Shown here in pieces: positions 1 through 10,135 of a stretch of DNA of 64,000 nt. Below the pieces are notes generated by a model. That model saw nothing but the letters and a program-made list of their open reading frames with translations, searched no databases and was not told the origin of the DNA. Numbering within the stretch: the stretch's first letter is position 1; each line of letters starts with the position of its first letter. The translations under genes were made by a program, and so were the position numbers. Source of the DNA: Zavarzinia compransoris (GTDB lineage: Bacteria > Pseudomonadota > Alphaproteobacteria > Zavarziniales > Zavarziniaceae); the NCBI RefSeq assembly GCF_003173055.1, contig NZ_QGLF01000001.1, positions 379,085-443,084 of the forward strand. Direction: 5' to 3'.

Positions 1-60
1 GACCTGGATCGTGCTGGCCGTGGCCTCGACGTGGTCGGTGATCGCGGCCGTGATCTGAAT

Positions 61-89
61 TTGACCATTGGCCGTGGGGAACAGAAAAT
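61..89 (+). promoter_or_regulatory. candidate sigma70-type promoter
   Basis: TTGACC at 61-66 and GAAAAT at 84-89 are separated by exactly 17 bases, about 80 bases upstream of the AT-rich gene at 169. The -35 box matches the consensus at five of six positions and the -10 box at four of six. A short GC hairpin (CCCCG/CGGGG, about 116-127) lies between the promoter and the gene. This is inferred from spacing only. Confidence 0.4.
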
Positions 90-168
90 ATTGTTAATTA
101 TTTTTTGAACCCTCACCCCGTTCGGGGGCGGATACTTCTATTCTTTCCAATATTTATGGGAGGGAAAG

Positions 169-522
169 ATGAAGCTGAGATATTTTATGATTTTTTGCTT
201 TTCTATAATATCTTTCTCGGCAAAATCGCAGGATTTTTCAGAAAAGAATATGAATGACGTAGTGCTTCAGGTGCAATCCTCTCTTGATATGGCGGGGGAG
301 GAATGTGTTCCGGATGAGGATTTGCTAAAAGCAGAGAAAATAGTGAATTTTATAAAATCTTCTAAAAAAGAGCATATTGTAGGTTGGGAATTACGTAAAA
401 ATAATAATGGCGATAATTATTTGAGGGTATTCATGTCGAATGAGGGGCGTAATCTGCTTCTTGATGTCGATGTGCGGCATGGGGATTGTTTTAAATTTAA
501 TGCTTGGTGGATTTTGGAATAA
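169..522 (+). CDS. small secreted protein of unknown function, AT-rich
   Basis: Encodes 117 residues that I do not recognise. The N-terminus (Met-Lys-Leu-Arg followed by about 15 hydrophobic residues and Ala-Lys-Ser) looks like a Sec signal peptide, so the mature product of about 97 residues is probably periplasmic or secreted. Its two cysteines (about residues 46 and 107) could form a disulfide. A strong Shine-Dalgarno (AGGGAAAG) lies directly before the ATG. Codon use is strikingly A/T-rich (AAA, AAT, ATA, TTT) compared with the GC-rich genes around it, and the gene sits beside two tRNA genes. Both facts suggest recent horizontal acquisition. No neighbour hints at function. Confidence 0.7.
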   Translation: MKLRYFMIFCFSIISFSAKSQDFSEKNMNDVVLQVQSSLDMAGEECVPDEDLLKAEKIVNFIKSSKKEHIVGWELRKNNNGDNYLRVFMSNEGRNLLLDVDVRHGDCFKFNAWWILE

Positions 523-573
523 TTTTGTGTTCATGAATTTGGGCGGCGATCCGCTCTTTTGGTCTTGTCGATC

Positions 574-592
574 AAAAGGCTTCGGTCTTTTT
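574..592 (+). terminator. candidate rho-independent terminator
   Basis: AAAAGGC and GTCTTTT form a 7-bp stem with one G-U pair around a stable TTCG tetraloop. The T-run forms the 3' side of the stem and continues one base further. It lies about 50 bases after the stop of the AT-rich gene. Confidence 0.4.
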
Positions 593-780
593 GGCGGCCT
601 GCCGCCGCCCGAGCCTAGTCGGCACCGGCGCAGGGCATCGGCGCTTCCTTACTGAAGGCGAATTTTGAGGTCCGGCCGGTGGCCGATACGGTGCCGTTGC
701 AAGAACGATCGGGCCAAATGCTGGATCGTCGGCTGTAGGGCAATCGCGATGGGGGAGGGTAATCGGATAACGCCAGATCT

Positions 781-807
781 CCTCCAGACGCTTGCGGCGT
801 CTGGAGG
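781..807 (-). terminator. perfect 11-bp hairpin downstream of tRNA-Asn
   Basis: CCTCCAGACGC and GCGTCTGGAGG form a perfect 11-bp stem with a 5-base loop (TTGCG). On the minus strand it lies about 53 bases beyond the 3' end of tRNA-Asn, where a transcript end or processing signal would be expected. There is no U-tract, so it may be a processing structure rather than a classical terminator. Confidence 0.4.
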
Positions 808-859
808 AAACTATGGAGAGGAAACTGCGACACGTTGCGTTCGCAGTCTCGCTCCGAAC

Positions 860-934
860 TGGCTCCCCGGGCCGGATTCGAACCAGCGACCAACCGGTTA
901 ACAGCCGGTTGCTCTACCGCTGAGCTACCGGGGA
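860..934 (-). tRNA. tRNA-Asn (GTT)
   Basis: Reading the minus strand, the 7-bp acceptor stem TCCCCGG/CCGGGGA closes the molecule. The D arm contains AGCTCAGCGGTAGAGC, the anticodon loop reads CTGTTAA (anticodon GTT), and the T loop is GGTTCGAATCC. Discriminator G and CCA are encoded. Length is 75 bases. It follows tRNA-Cys on the same strand, so the two may be co-transcribed. Confidence 0.97.
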
Positions 935-1030
935 ACAGCCGGGCGTGCCGGCGAAACTGTTCCCGCTTGATGCGGAGGCCGGCCTTATACATTCGATTCG
1001 GCTCGAAGCAAAGGCCTTTCTGAAATCCCC

Positions 1031-1104
1031 TGGAGGCGACGGCCGGAATCGAACCGGCATACACGGATTTGCAGTCCGCTGCGTAACCATTCCGCCACGT
1101 CGCC
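1031..1104 (-). tRNA. tRNA-Cys (GCA)
   Basis: The minus strand gives acceptor stem GGCGACG/CGTCGCC, a D arm with GGCGGAATGG, anticodon loop CTGCAAA (anticodon GCA) and T loop GGTTCGATTCC. Discriminator T and CCA are encoded. Length is 74 bases. It is the upstream member of the Cys-Asn tRNA pair. Confidence 0.97.
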
Positions 1105-1252
1105 ATCCAAGAGGAGGCGGGATATAGCAGAGCCTTATGGCCAACGCAACGAAGACCGCGCCGGCGCCGCGGCAATTCGCCTCCGGCCGGCGTTGTCTCG
1201 GGCGTTCCGACCTCGTATAAGTCGGAAACCATCATTGAAGCGGATCACGAGC

Positions 1253-1906
1253 ATGGCCGATTTCGCCGCCCTCCGGCGCCTTATGCTGGATAGCCAGATC
1301 AAGCCGAACAAGGTTACGGACGTGCGCGTGCACGATGCCCTGCTGGCCGTCCCGCGCGAGGATTTCGTGCCCGAGGCGCTGCGGCCCGTCGCCTATGTCG
1401 ACGAGGACCTGAACCTCGGCGCCGGGCGCTATCTGGTCGAGCCGCGCGTCTTCGCCCGCATGTTGCAGGAGGCGGCAATCACCGCCGCCGACACGGTGCT
1501 CGACATCGCTGCCGGCACCGGTTACACGGCCGCCGTCCTCGGCCATCTGGCGAAGCACGTGACCGCCCTCGAATCCGTCGCCGATCTCGCCGCCCGCGCC
1601 AAGGCGGCGGTGGCCGGCCTCGGCCTCGGCAACGTCGCGGTGGTCACCGGCGAACTTGCCCAGGGCCATGCCGCCGGCGCCCCCTATGACGTCATCCTGA
1701 TCGAGGCCTCGGTGCCTGAAGTGCCGGCCGCGCTTTACGACCAATTGGCCGAGGGCGGCCGCCTGATCGCCGTGCTGCGCAACGGCCCGATCGGTGTCGC
1801 CACGCTCTATACCAAGACCGGGGGCATCGTCGGCCGCCGGCCGCTGTTCGATGCCGCGACCCCGGTGCTGCCCGGGTTCGAGCGTCCCGCCGCCTTCGTG
1901 TTCTGA
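1253..1906 (+). CDS. protein-L-isoaspartate O-methyltransferase family protein
   Basis: Class I SAM-dependent methyltransferase of 217 residues in the PCMT family, whose members methylate isoaspartyl residues in damaged proteins. SAM motif I is visible as VLDIAAGTGYTAAVL, about residues 82-96, followed by an acidic residue ending the next strand (ALE). The usual PCMT signature upstream (TISQP...) is replaced by RYLVEPRVFARML, a form seen in the alphaproteobacterial paralogue encoded next to tolC, so the real substrate is uncertain. I chose the ATG at 1253 over the upstream in-frame ATG at 1193 because conserved sequence (MADFAALRRLMLDSQIKPN) begins there. The rhodanese gene follows after 23 bases, probably in the same operon. 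Confidence 0.85.
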   Translation: MADFAALRRLMLDSQIKPNKVTDVRVHDALLAVPREDFVPEALRPVAYVDEDLNLGAGRYLVEPRVFARMLQEAAITAADTVLDIAAGTGYTAAVLGHLAKHVTALESVADLAARAKAAVAGLGLGNVAVVTGELAQGHAAGAPYDVILIEASVPEVPAALYDQLAEGGRLIAVLRNGPIGVATLYTKTGGIVGRRPLFDAATPVLPGFERPAAFVF

Positions 1907-1929
1907 CCTCCTCAGCGGTTCCGACCGGG

Positions 1930-2253
1930 ATGGCCGAGCTTCGAATCGATGTCGAGACGCTGGCGGCGCGGCTTGCCGCCGGCGAGCGGCCCTTCCTGCT
2001 CGACGTGCGCGAACCCTGGGAATTCGACCTCTGCCGCCTGGACGGCTCGGTCAACCTGCCGCTCGGCCAGTTGCAGGATTTCGACCCCGCGGCGGTCGGC
2101 GGCGGGCAGGACCTGATCGTCATCTGCCACCACGGCATGCGCAGCCTGCGCGCGACCCTGTGGCTGCGCGGCCAGGGGCTGGAGGCGACCAATCTGGACG
2201 GCGGCGTCGATCGCTGGGCGGCCGTCGTCGAACCCGATATGGCCCGATATTGA
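1930..2253 (+). CDS. rhodanese-like domain protein
   Basis: Single-domain rhodanese of 107 residues. Conserved features are LLDVREPWEFDLCRLDGSVNLPL near residues 22-46 (the DVREPxE motif), the active-site loop CHHGMRS with the catalytic cysteine near residue 62, and the C-terminal NLDGGVDRW. Such proteins carry a persulfide on the cysteine for sulfur transfer; the acceptor here is unknown. It sits between the pcm-like gene and tolC, a common arrangement in alphaproteobacteria. Confidence 0.9.
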   Translation: MAELRIDVETLAARLAAGERPFLLDVREPWEFDLCRLDGSVNLPLGQLQDFDPAAVGGGQDLIVICHHGMRSLRATLWLRGQGLEATNLDGGVDRWAAVVEPDMARY

Positions 2254-2295
2254 AGGACAACCCTGACCGGTCCATTCCGCACTTGACGGATCGAT

Positions 2296-2313
2296 AGAGT
2301 GAACGTTCATTCT
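2296..2313. promoter_or_regulatory. near-palindromic operator upstream of tolC (TetR-type)
   Basis: AGAGTGAACGTTCATTCT is an 18-bp palindrome with one mismatched pair. It is centred on TGAACGTTCA, a pattern typical of TetR/AcrR-family operators. It lies just after a TTGACG -35-like box (2283-2288) and about 135 bases before the tolC start, so a bound repressor could block the tolC promoter. No tetR gene is in this window. Confidence 0.45.
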
Positions 2314-2446
2314 AATGCTGCGATGCCGTCGTGGCGAGTTGCCAGGATGTCCATCCCCCTGTAGTTTACAGCGTTAATGACCCGCCTGTTTCGCCCTGTC
2401 GTTTGCGCGGCGGGACCCGGTGGCGGCTTTCGGCAGGACGGTAGAA

Positions 2447-3799
2447 ATGGCAAAGCGACTGGTAAGCCTTGTGGCGCTGATGGCGATCGGCGGCGGAACC
2501 CCCGCCCTTGCCGAGTCCCTGTCCGAAGCCCTGGCCATGGCCTATGCGAACAACCCGACGCTGGAAGCGCAGCGCGCCCAGCTGCGCGCCACGGACGAGG
2601 AAATCGCCAAGGCGCTGTCGGGCTGGCGCCCGACCATCACGGTCACCGGTTCCGCCGGCTACCTCAGCCAGGAGAACACGGTCGCCGGCACCGGGGTGAA
2701 GGTGAACACGGACCTCAATCCCTGGGCCGTCGGCATCCAGGGCAGCCAGCCGCTCTACCGCGGCGGCCGCACCACGGCCGAGACCAAGGCGGCGGACAAC
2801 CAGATCCAGGCCGGCCGCGCCCAATTGCGCTCGACCGAGCAATCGGTGCTGCTCGCGGTGGTGCAGGCCTATGTCGGCGTGATCACGAATCAGGGCCTGG
2901 TCGAACTGAACCAGAAGAACGTGCAGGTGCTGCAGCGCGAGCTGGACGCCAGCCGCGACCGTTTCCGCGTCGGTGAGCTGACCCGAACCGACGTCGCCCA
3001 GTCCGAAGCCCGCCTGGCCGATTCCCAGGCCCAGCTGCGCACCTCCGAGGCAGACCTGAGCGCCGCCCGCCAGAACTATGAACGCGTGGTCGGCGCCGCC
3101 CCCGGTTCCCTGGACCCGCTGCCGCCGCTGCCGCCCATGCCGCCGAGCGCGGAGGAGGCGCGGTCGATCGCCCTTGCCGAGAATCCGGACCTGATCGCCG
3201 CCCGCTATGTCGAACAGGCCGCGCGCGACGGTATCGACATCGCCTTCAGCAGCCTGTTGCCGCAGGTCAGCCTGGTCGGCTCGGTCACCCATTCGCAGGA
3301 CCAGTCCGCCAGCGTCGAGAAGACCGACCAGGCCTCGATCGAGGTCCAGGTCAGCGTGCCGCTCTACCAGTCGGGTGCCGAATACGCCACCATCCGCCAG
3401 AATCAGCAGACCGCCAGCCAGCGCCTGTCCCAGGTGAACGAGGCCCAGCGTTCCGTGATCGAATCCGCCTCCAACGCCTACAGCCAGTTGCAGGCGGCCC
3501 GCGGCGTGATCAATTCGCAGCAGGAAGCGGTGAAGGCGAATACGCTGGCGCTCGAAGGCGTGCGCCAGGAAGCGGCGGTCGGCTCGCGCACCGTGCTCGA
3601 CGTGCTGAACGCCGAGCGCGAACTGCTGAACGCCCGCGTTTCGCTGCTGCGCGCCCAGGGCTCGGAATATTCTGCCGCCTTCGGCCTGCTGTCGGCGGTC
3701 GGGCGGCTGAGCGCCGACAACCTGAGCCTCTCGGGCGACCGCTACGATCCGACCAAGCATTACGACGCCACCCGCGGCCGCTGGTTCGGCATCGACTGA
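2447..3799 (+). CDS. tolC: TolC-family outer membrane efflux protein
   Basis: Outer-membrane channel of type I secretion and RND-type efflux systems, 450 residues from the chosen ATG (MAKRLVSL). A signal peptide with Ala-Leu-Ala-Glu at about residue 23 is followed by two TolC repeats. Each repeat has long heptad-rich helices separated by beta-strand segments (PLYRGGRT and PLYQSGAEYA, the equivalent strand-coil positions), as in the trimeric beta-barrel/alpha-barrel fold. An in-frame GTG at 2420 would add nine residues before the signal peptide and is less likely. No inner-membrane partner is adjacent, so the channel probably serves several pumps. A TetR-like operator precedes it. Confidence 0.93.
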   Translation: MAKRLVSLVALMAIGGGTPALAESLSEALAMAYANNPTLEAQRAQLRATDEEIAKALSGWRPTITVTGSAGYLSQENTVAGTGVKVNTDLNPWAVGIQGSQPLYRGGRTTAETKAADNQIQAGRAQLRSTEQSVLLAVVQAYVGVITNQGLVELNQKNVQVLQRELDASRDRFRVGELTRTDVAQSEARLADSQAQLRTSEADLSAARQNYERVVGAAPGSLDPLPPLPPMPPSAEEARSIALAENPDLIAARYVEQAARDGIDIAFSSLLPQVSLVGSVTHSQDQSASVEKTDQASIEVQVSVPLYQSGAEYATIRQNQQTASQRLSQVNEAQRSVIESASNAYSQLQAARGVINSQQEAVKANTLALEGVRQEAAVGSRTVLDVLNAERELLNARVSLLRAQGSEYSAAFGLLSAVGRLSADNLSLSGDRYDPTKHYDATRGRWFGID

Positions 3800-3929
3800 C
3801 GGCCGCGGCCGGTTCGCCGGGGGCGGCAGCGTCCCCGGCAGGACTCCGCCCCCGGCAGGACTTCCCATCGACCGGCGTGTAACGTAGTTTGGTCGGGCAA
3901 AGGTGGCGCCGGTACGGCGGGGACGTGGA

Positions 3930-4613
3930 ATGACCGACGAGTTCAAACGGGGAGGCGAGGCCGCGAAGGGCGGCGCCGACCCGTCGATGGAAGATATTCT
4001 GGCGTCGATCCGCCGGATCATCGCCGAGGACGGCGAGGCGCGCGATGCCCAGGCCGCGGACGCCCAGGCCGATATCCTGGAACTGACCGAAATGGTGGCG
4101 GACGACGGCAGCGTCGTTTCCCTGCCGTCGCGCCAGGCGGAGCCGGAGGGTGCCCCGCTGCCGGCCGTCGAGCCTGTGCCCGAGCCGGCGACGGTTGCCC
4201 CCTTGCCGGCGGCCCCTTTGCCCGCCCCGGTGCCGGCCCCCGTGACGCCGGTGTTCGAACCCGATCCCGATCCCCTGGAGAATTTCATCGCCGAGGCCGA
4301 AACCGTCCCCCCCAGCTTGCGGGACGCGGCCCAGAAGGAAGCCGTCATGTCGAGTGCGCCCCCGCCGCATGATCCCCTGATTTCCGCCAATGCCGCCTCC
4401 CAGGCGCGCAATGCCTTCGCCCAGCTGGCCGAGGCGAGCCGGCCGGTGCCGGTATCGGTACGCGAGACGGCGGAGGCCGGCCGGACGGTGGAGCAACTGG
4501 CGGAAGATCTGCTGCGCCCCATGCTGAAGGCCTGGCTCGACGCCCATCTGCCGTCGATCGTCGAAAAGGCGGTCGCTGCCGAAATGGCCCGCATCACCGG
4601 CCGCAATTCCTGA
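3930..4613 (+). CDS. popZ: PopZ-type polar organizing protein (DUF2497)
   Basis: 227 residues with the PopZ layout: an N-terminal helix (SMEDILASIRRIIAED, about residues 20-35), an acidic and Pro/Ala/Glu-rich disordered middle, and a conserved C-terminal helical oligomerisation region ending in EDLLRPMLKAWLDAHLPSIV. PopZ forms a polymeric matrix at the cell pole that anchors centromeres and recruits cell-cycle proteins in alphaproteobacteria. The gene lies between tolC and valS, as in Caulobacter and relatives. I chose the ATG at 3930 because the upstream in-frame start would add an Arg-rich stretch not seen in the family. Confidence 0.88.
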   Translation: MTDEFKRGGEAAKGGADPSMEDILASIRRIIAEDGEARDAQAADAQADILELTEMVADDGSVVSLPSRQAEPEGAPLPAVEPVPEPATVAPLPAAPLPAPVPAPVTPVFEPDPDPLENFIAEAETVPPSLRDAAQKEAVMSSAPPPHDPLISANAASQARNAFAQLAEASRPVPVSVRETAEAGRTVEQLAEDLLRPMLKAWLDAHLPSIVEKAVAAEMARITGRNS

Positions 4614-4697
4614 ATCCCCGGCGGGATCTCCCGCCCGTCTGCCGCGGTCGGAACCATCGCCCTGAAGGCGATGACTGGCCGCTTATGAGATTCGATC

Positions 4698-7370
<2,673 letters not shown>

Positions 7371-7388
7371 GGCCGGAGGGGGGACCTG

Positions 7389-7609
7389 CTACGCCCGGCG
7401 GGCGATGGCGCGGGCCAGCCCCGGCCCGATCGCCAGCACGACCAGGAAACGCGCCATCTGCATCGTCATGACGAAAGGCGCGTCCACCCGGGTCGAGGCG
7501 GCGATGATGGCGACCGTATCCGCCCCGCCCGGGCTGGTGGCGAGATAGGCGGTCAGCGGGTCGAGGCCGGCGACGGCGACCAGCACCATGGCCTGACCGG
7601 CGCAGAGCG
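7389..7609 (-). pseudogene. 3' part of abrB-family transporter gene cut off by the prophage
   Basis: The minus-strand frame from the phage boundary reads (L)CAGQAMVLVAVAG...AYLATSPGGADTVAIIAA and ends LVVLAIGPGLARAIARRA. This is the C-terminal part of AbrB-family (Gate domain, formerly 'ammonia monooxygenase') membrane proteins. It joins precisely with the 5' part at 44501-45355: removing the prophage and one GAGCG copy gives ...LIALCAGQAMV.... About 73 codons are here and 285 in the other part, matching the usual length of about 350-360 residues. The open frame continues into phage DNA with a few foreign codons, but the gene is disrupted. Confidence 0.9.
7605..7609. repeat. 5-bp target-site duplication (left copy)
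   Basis: GAGCG directly precedes the phage end TGTAGCGCGC and is repeated at 44501-44505. Mu-family transposition makes 5-bp duplications. Confidence 0.88.
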
Positions 7610-7621
7610 TGTAGCGCGCAA

Positions 7622-7656
7622 CGCATTTTGAGCACTCCCGCAAGCCGCTTTGAGCA
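7622..7656 (+). repeat. two transposase-end binding site candidates, late-gene end
   Basis: CGCATTTTGAGCACTC (7622-7637) and CCGCTTTGAGCA (7645-7656) share the core TTTGAGCA. The same core occurs inverted near the other prophage end (44302-44316 and 44345-44359). Repeated sites pointing inward from both ends are expected for MuA-type transposase binding. Confidence 0.65.
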
Positions 7657-7661
7657 AAACA

Positions 7662-7683
7662 AGGGGCGTCAACCGCCGCCCCT
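7662..7683 (-). terminator. rho-independent terminator at the end of the late operon
   Basis: On the minus strand, AGGGGCG and CGCCCCT form a 7-bp GC stem with an 8-base loop, followed by TGTTTTG. It lies after the last phage gene and just inside the phage end, so it would stop late transcription before host DNA. Confidence 0.65.
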
Positions 7684-7819
7684 CGTGTAGTCCGGGCTTA
7701 TCAGTTGGGCCGCCATGGTAAGGCATGGCTTTGCCGCTCTTGCGGGGGGCTGGCGCTGGGGATGATCGCCGCGTAGGGTCCTTATCCGCGCCCGCGCAGG
7801 ACGGCCCGGCCCCCGCCGG

Positions 7820-8188
7820 TCACTCCGAGATCTGGGAGGCACTTGCCAGTGCCGCGGCCAGTTGCCCCGCATCCGCCCGTACCTGCGCCAGCATTGCCTG
7901 GAGAACAGCGATTTGCTCGGCCGCCGCTGTGGCGGCACCTTCGGCGAGGCGGTGTGCCGCCACAGCCGCCCGCTCCTGTCGAATGGCATTGGCGGCGATC
8001 TCGCCGAGGACGAGATCGAGGGGATAGCCCGCGGCCTCGGCTTCTTCCGGCGTCAGCGGGCCGCGCAGGGCGTATTGGGGCTCGCCCGCGAAATCCATCG
8101 TCAAGCGCAACCAGACGCAATAACTGTTCCCCGCGGGATGGCCGAACGGGCGGGTCTGGATTTCGACGCGATCGAGAGAGAGCATCAT
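7820..8188 (-). CDS. phage protein downstream of tail fibre
   Basis: 122 residues; the last late gene of the prophage. The N-terminal half (VEIQTRPFGHPAGNSYCVWLRLTMDF) looks like a small beta domain; the second half is an Ala-rich helix that could form a coiled coil. Its position after the fibre gene suggests a fibre assembly or tip protein, but I do not recognise the family. A second ATG follows the first immediately, so the start may be three bases later. Confidence 0.7.
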   Translation of the reverse strand: MMLSLDRVEIQTRPFGHPAGNSYCVWLRLTMDFAGEPQYALRGPLTPEEAEAAGYPLDLVLGEIAANAIRQERAAVAAHRLAEGAATAAAEQIAVLQAMLAQVRADAGQLAAALASASQISE

Positions 8189-8197
8189 GATGTAACC

Positions 8198-9268
8198 TCA
8201 CGCTATGGTGACGGCGCTGCCGTCGATATAGACCCAGGCGGTGCCGTTGCAGTAAACGAACAACGATTTCCCGCTTTCCGGGTTGGAGACCTGCGCCCAG
8301 CCGACAGTGAAGGCGGCGGGGGTCGGAAGAGTGCCCCTGGTATAGACGCGATAGCGTACCGGCCCGTCACTGGTCAGCCCACCCGACATCGTGATCAAGC
8401 CGGTGCCGCGATCGATGAACATCGACGTGCCCAAATAATCGCCGTTATCAGAAAAGCGGTTGATCCCGAAATCGGAACCGGTATTGCCCCCGCCTTCCGA
8501 TCCCGAATTTGCCGACACCGACCACCGAGGGATGCCGTCGCTGTAAATGCTGAAAGACCTATTTGTACCGGGCGGCTTGGAAATGCTGATGTCACCCGCC
8601 GCACTAATCTGCCCATCGTGCCCAAATTGAATGATGTTACGAATGTAACTGCCGAAGTCGCTCGTTGCCTGAATGGCCAGCAGGCGGCGGGGGTGGTCGA
8701 TGATGATCTTGAAGGCGCGCTGATCTGGCGTGCCGTCAACCGTAGTCGCGATCCTGATCTCAGGATAAGTGCCGCTTTTCACAGTCAGCGGACTGCTGAT
8801 CTCCGGCCCCTCTGTGCCCGCTGCGGCGATCGCCGTCCTGAGCCCGGCGGCGTCGCCGACACCGGACAGCCCGCGCACAAAGCTGCTGAGGTCATAGGTC
8901 GCGGGTGCCCCGATGCCTGCGAAATAGAGGCCCTTGCCGGCGGCGGTGGCGAGGCTGGCGATAGCCGTCAGCAAGGCGGCCAGCGGCTGCTTGGCGGCCA
9001 GCGCGGCATCGACCGTGCCGGTGCCCACCGCCGATGCCGCGGCCGACGCAGCGGAGCCCCCCGCCGCCGCGGCCGCGGCCGCCGCCGCGGTCGCCTCGCG
9101 GGCAGCGGCGGCGAGGGCTATGCCGATGTCATTGACCGCCGCCGGAAAATTAATGGCATGCCCATTGTTTCCAAAACCGCCAGCATTACCTGTCGGGTGA
9201 TAGTCTCCGGTCCTGTACTTGTTTGCCAACCGATCAACGGCAGCAGCTTCCGACGGTGATAGCGTCAT
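8198..9268 (-). CDS. tail fibre / receptor-binding protein candidate
   Basis: 356 residues. An N-terminal part with an Ala-rich stretch (about residues 50-85, mostly alanine with some Gly/Ser/Thr) is followed by a Gly/Ser/Thr/Asn-rich beta-type region (about 150-310) and a short C-terminal domain (VGWAQVSNPESGKSLFVYCNGTAWVYIDG) like those of phage side-fibre proteins. Its place as penultimate late gene after the tail module supports a fibre role. The start overlaps the upstream gene by ATGA. Host range probably depends on its C-terminal half. Confidence 0.7.
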   Translation of the reverse strand: MTLSPSEAAAVDRLANKYRTGDYHPTGNAGGFGNNGHAINFPAAVNDIGIALAAAAREATAAAAAAAAAGGSAASAAASAVGTGTVDAALAAKQPLAALLTAIASLATAAGKGLYFAGIGAPATYDLSSFVRGLSGVGDAAGLRTAIAAAGTEGPEISSPLTVKSGTYPEIRIATTVDGTPDQRAFKIIIDHPRRLLAIQATSDFGSYIRNIIQFGHDGQISAAGDISISKPPGTNRSFSIYSDGIPRWSVSANSGSEGGGNTGSDFGINRFSDNGDYLGTSMFIDRGTGLITMSGGLTSDGPVRYRVYTRGTLPTPAAFTVGWAQVSNPESGKSLFVYCNGTAWVYIDGSAVTIA

Positions 9269-10134
9269 GCGATCAACTCCTCCAAAGTAACGCTGACAGT
9301 CCAGAGGCCATCGCCGGTCCGAGACATCTCTCCGATTGACCCGACCAAGCGCGCGGGAAAAACATCGCGAATAGAGGCGGCGTCCAACAAATCTGGATCT
9401 GGAATAAAGAGCACGAGATCGACACCGTCGCGATTTTGCGCCAAATCATAGATCGTCGACGCCTCCGCGACGCTGAGCATCGACCAGGTCATTGAGTGGC
9501 TGCGCACTGCGCGTCGCCGGTCGATGATTTGCCCACCCCCCGGTGTCATTTCAATAATTGATCGCGAGGTCCGCCCCCGCCGCCTGCCAAGGTCGAAATT
9601 GTGTTCAAAGCTGATGGGGGTGCCTGCGATCATGTAGCCGAGGTCCAGGTAACCTGCGGGATTTGTCGGGTCCGAAAATTCAACGCTCCACCAACGGGCC
9701 TTTGTCGCGGGGATCGCGATGACGAGATGTCGAGGGTAACCCGTTACGTCTTTTTCTCGAGGTAAGCCATACCACCAGCCAGGATGTTCCCATGGCAAGG
9801 ACATCGACGGCGAGGTTCCTCGAAATATCGGCTGAAACCCGGTATCGAGTAGATCGCCGGCGTGGCCCGAAGTCGATGACGCGCGGAGGCGATAGGTGGA
9901 ACCGCCGAGCGACGCGGTGATATGAAACACCGCCCACCTGGAAATTGAGACGTCCTCGCCGAAATCGATCGTCACCGTCGCGGCGCCGGGCGTAGCGATA
10001 GCGGTGCAGCGTGCCGGCTGCGCGACCATGGCCCGGGTCAACAGGTTGGTGACCGGCAGGCTCCAGGTGCCACCGCCGAGCGTCACGCCGGCGCCGATCA
10101 GCAGGTTGTCGTGGAGCAGCTCAGCGTTGCTCAT
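9265..10134 (-). CDS. phage minor tail protein
   Basis: 289 residues. The middle part (VTIDFGEDVSISRWAVFHI, later WWSVEFSDPTNPAGYLDLG) resembles a jelly-roll or discoidin-like binding domain, and the ends are conserved-looking beta segments. It lies between the large tail hub candidate and the fibre, overlapping the fibre start by ATGA, so it probably belongs to the tail tip. The exact family is not recognised. Confidence 0.7.
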   Translation of the reverse strand: MSNAELLHDNLLIGAGVTLGGGTWSLPVTNLLTRAMVAQPARCTAIATPGAATVTIDFGEDVSISRWAVFHITASLGGSTYRLRASSTSGHAGDLLDTGFQPIFRGTSPSMSLPWEHPGWWYGLPREKDVTGYPRHLVIAIPATKARWWSVEFSDPTNPAGYLDLGYMIAGTPISFEHNFDLGRRRGRTSRSIIEMTPGGGQIIDRRRAVRSHSMTWSMLSVAEASTIYDLAQNRDGVDLVLFIPDPDLLDAASIRDVFPARLVGSIGEMSRTGDGLWTVSVTLEELIA

Positions 10135-10135
10135 A

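Larger units (their letters stand above)
523..859. other. intergenic stretch without a convincing gene
   Basis: These 337 bases separate the AT-rich gene from the tRNA pair. They hold the candidate terminator at 574-592 and a perfect 11-bp inverted repeat at 781-807. Short open frames occur on both strands, but none has a recognisable product or good start signals. Confidence 0.5.

Noticed and set aside
1-96. Open minus-strand frame at the window edge (reading ...NGQIQITAAITDHVEA...)
   Set aside because: It looks protein-like, but no start codon is visible and only about 30 codons are inside the window; too little to call.
615-1235. 206-codon minus-strand frame over both tRNA genes
   Set aside because: It runs straight through tRNA-Cys and tRNA-Asn, so it is not a real gene. 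The C-terminal part (615-740) looked protein-like, but no start or family supports it.
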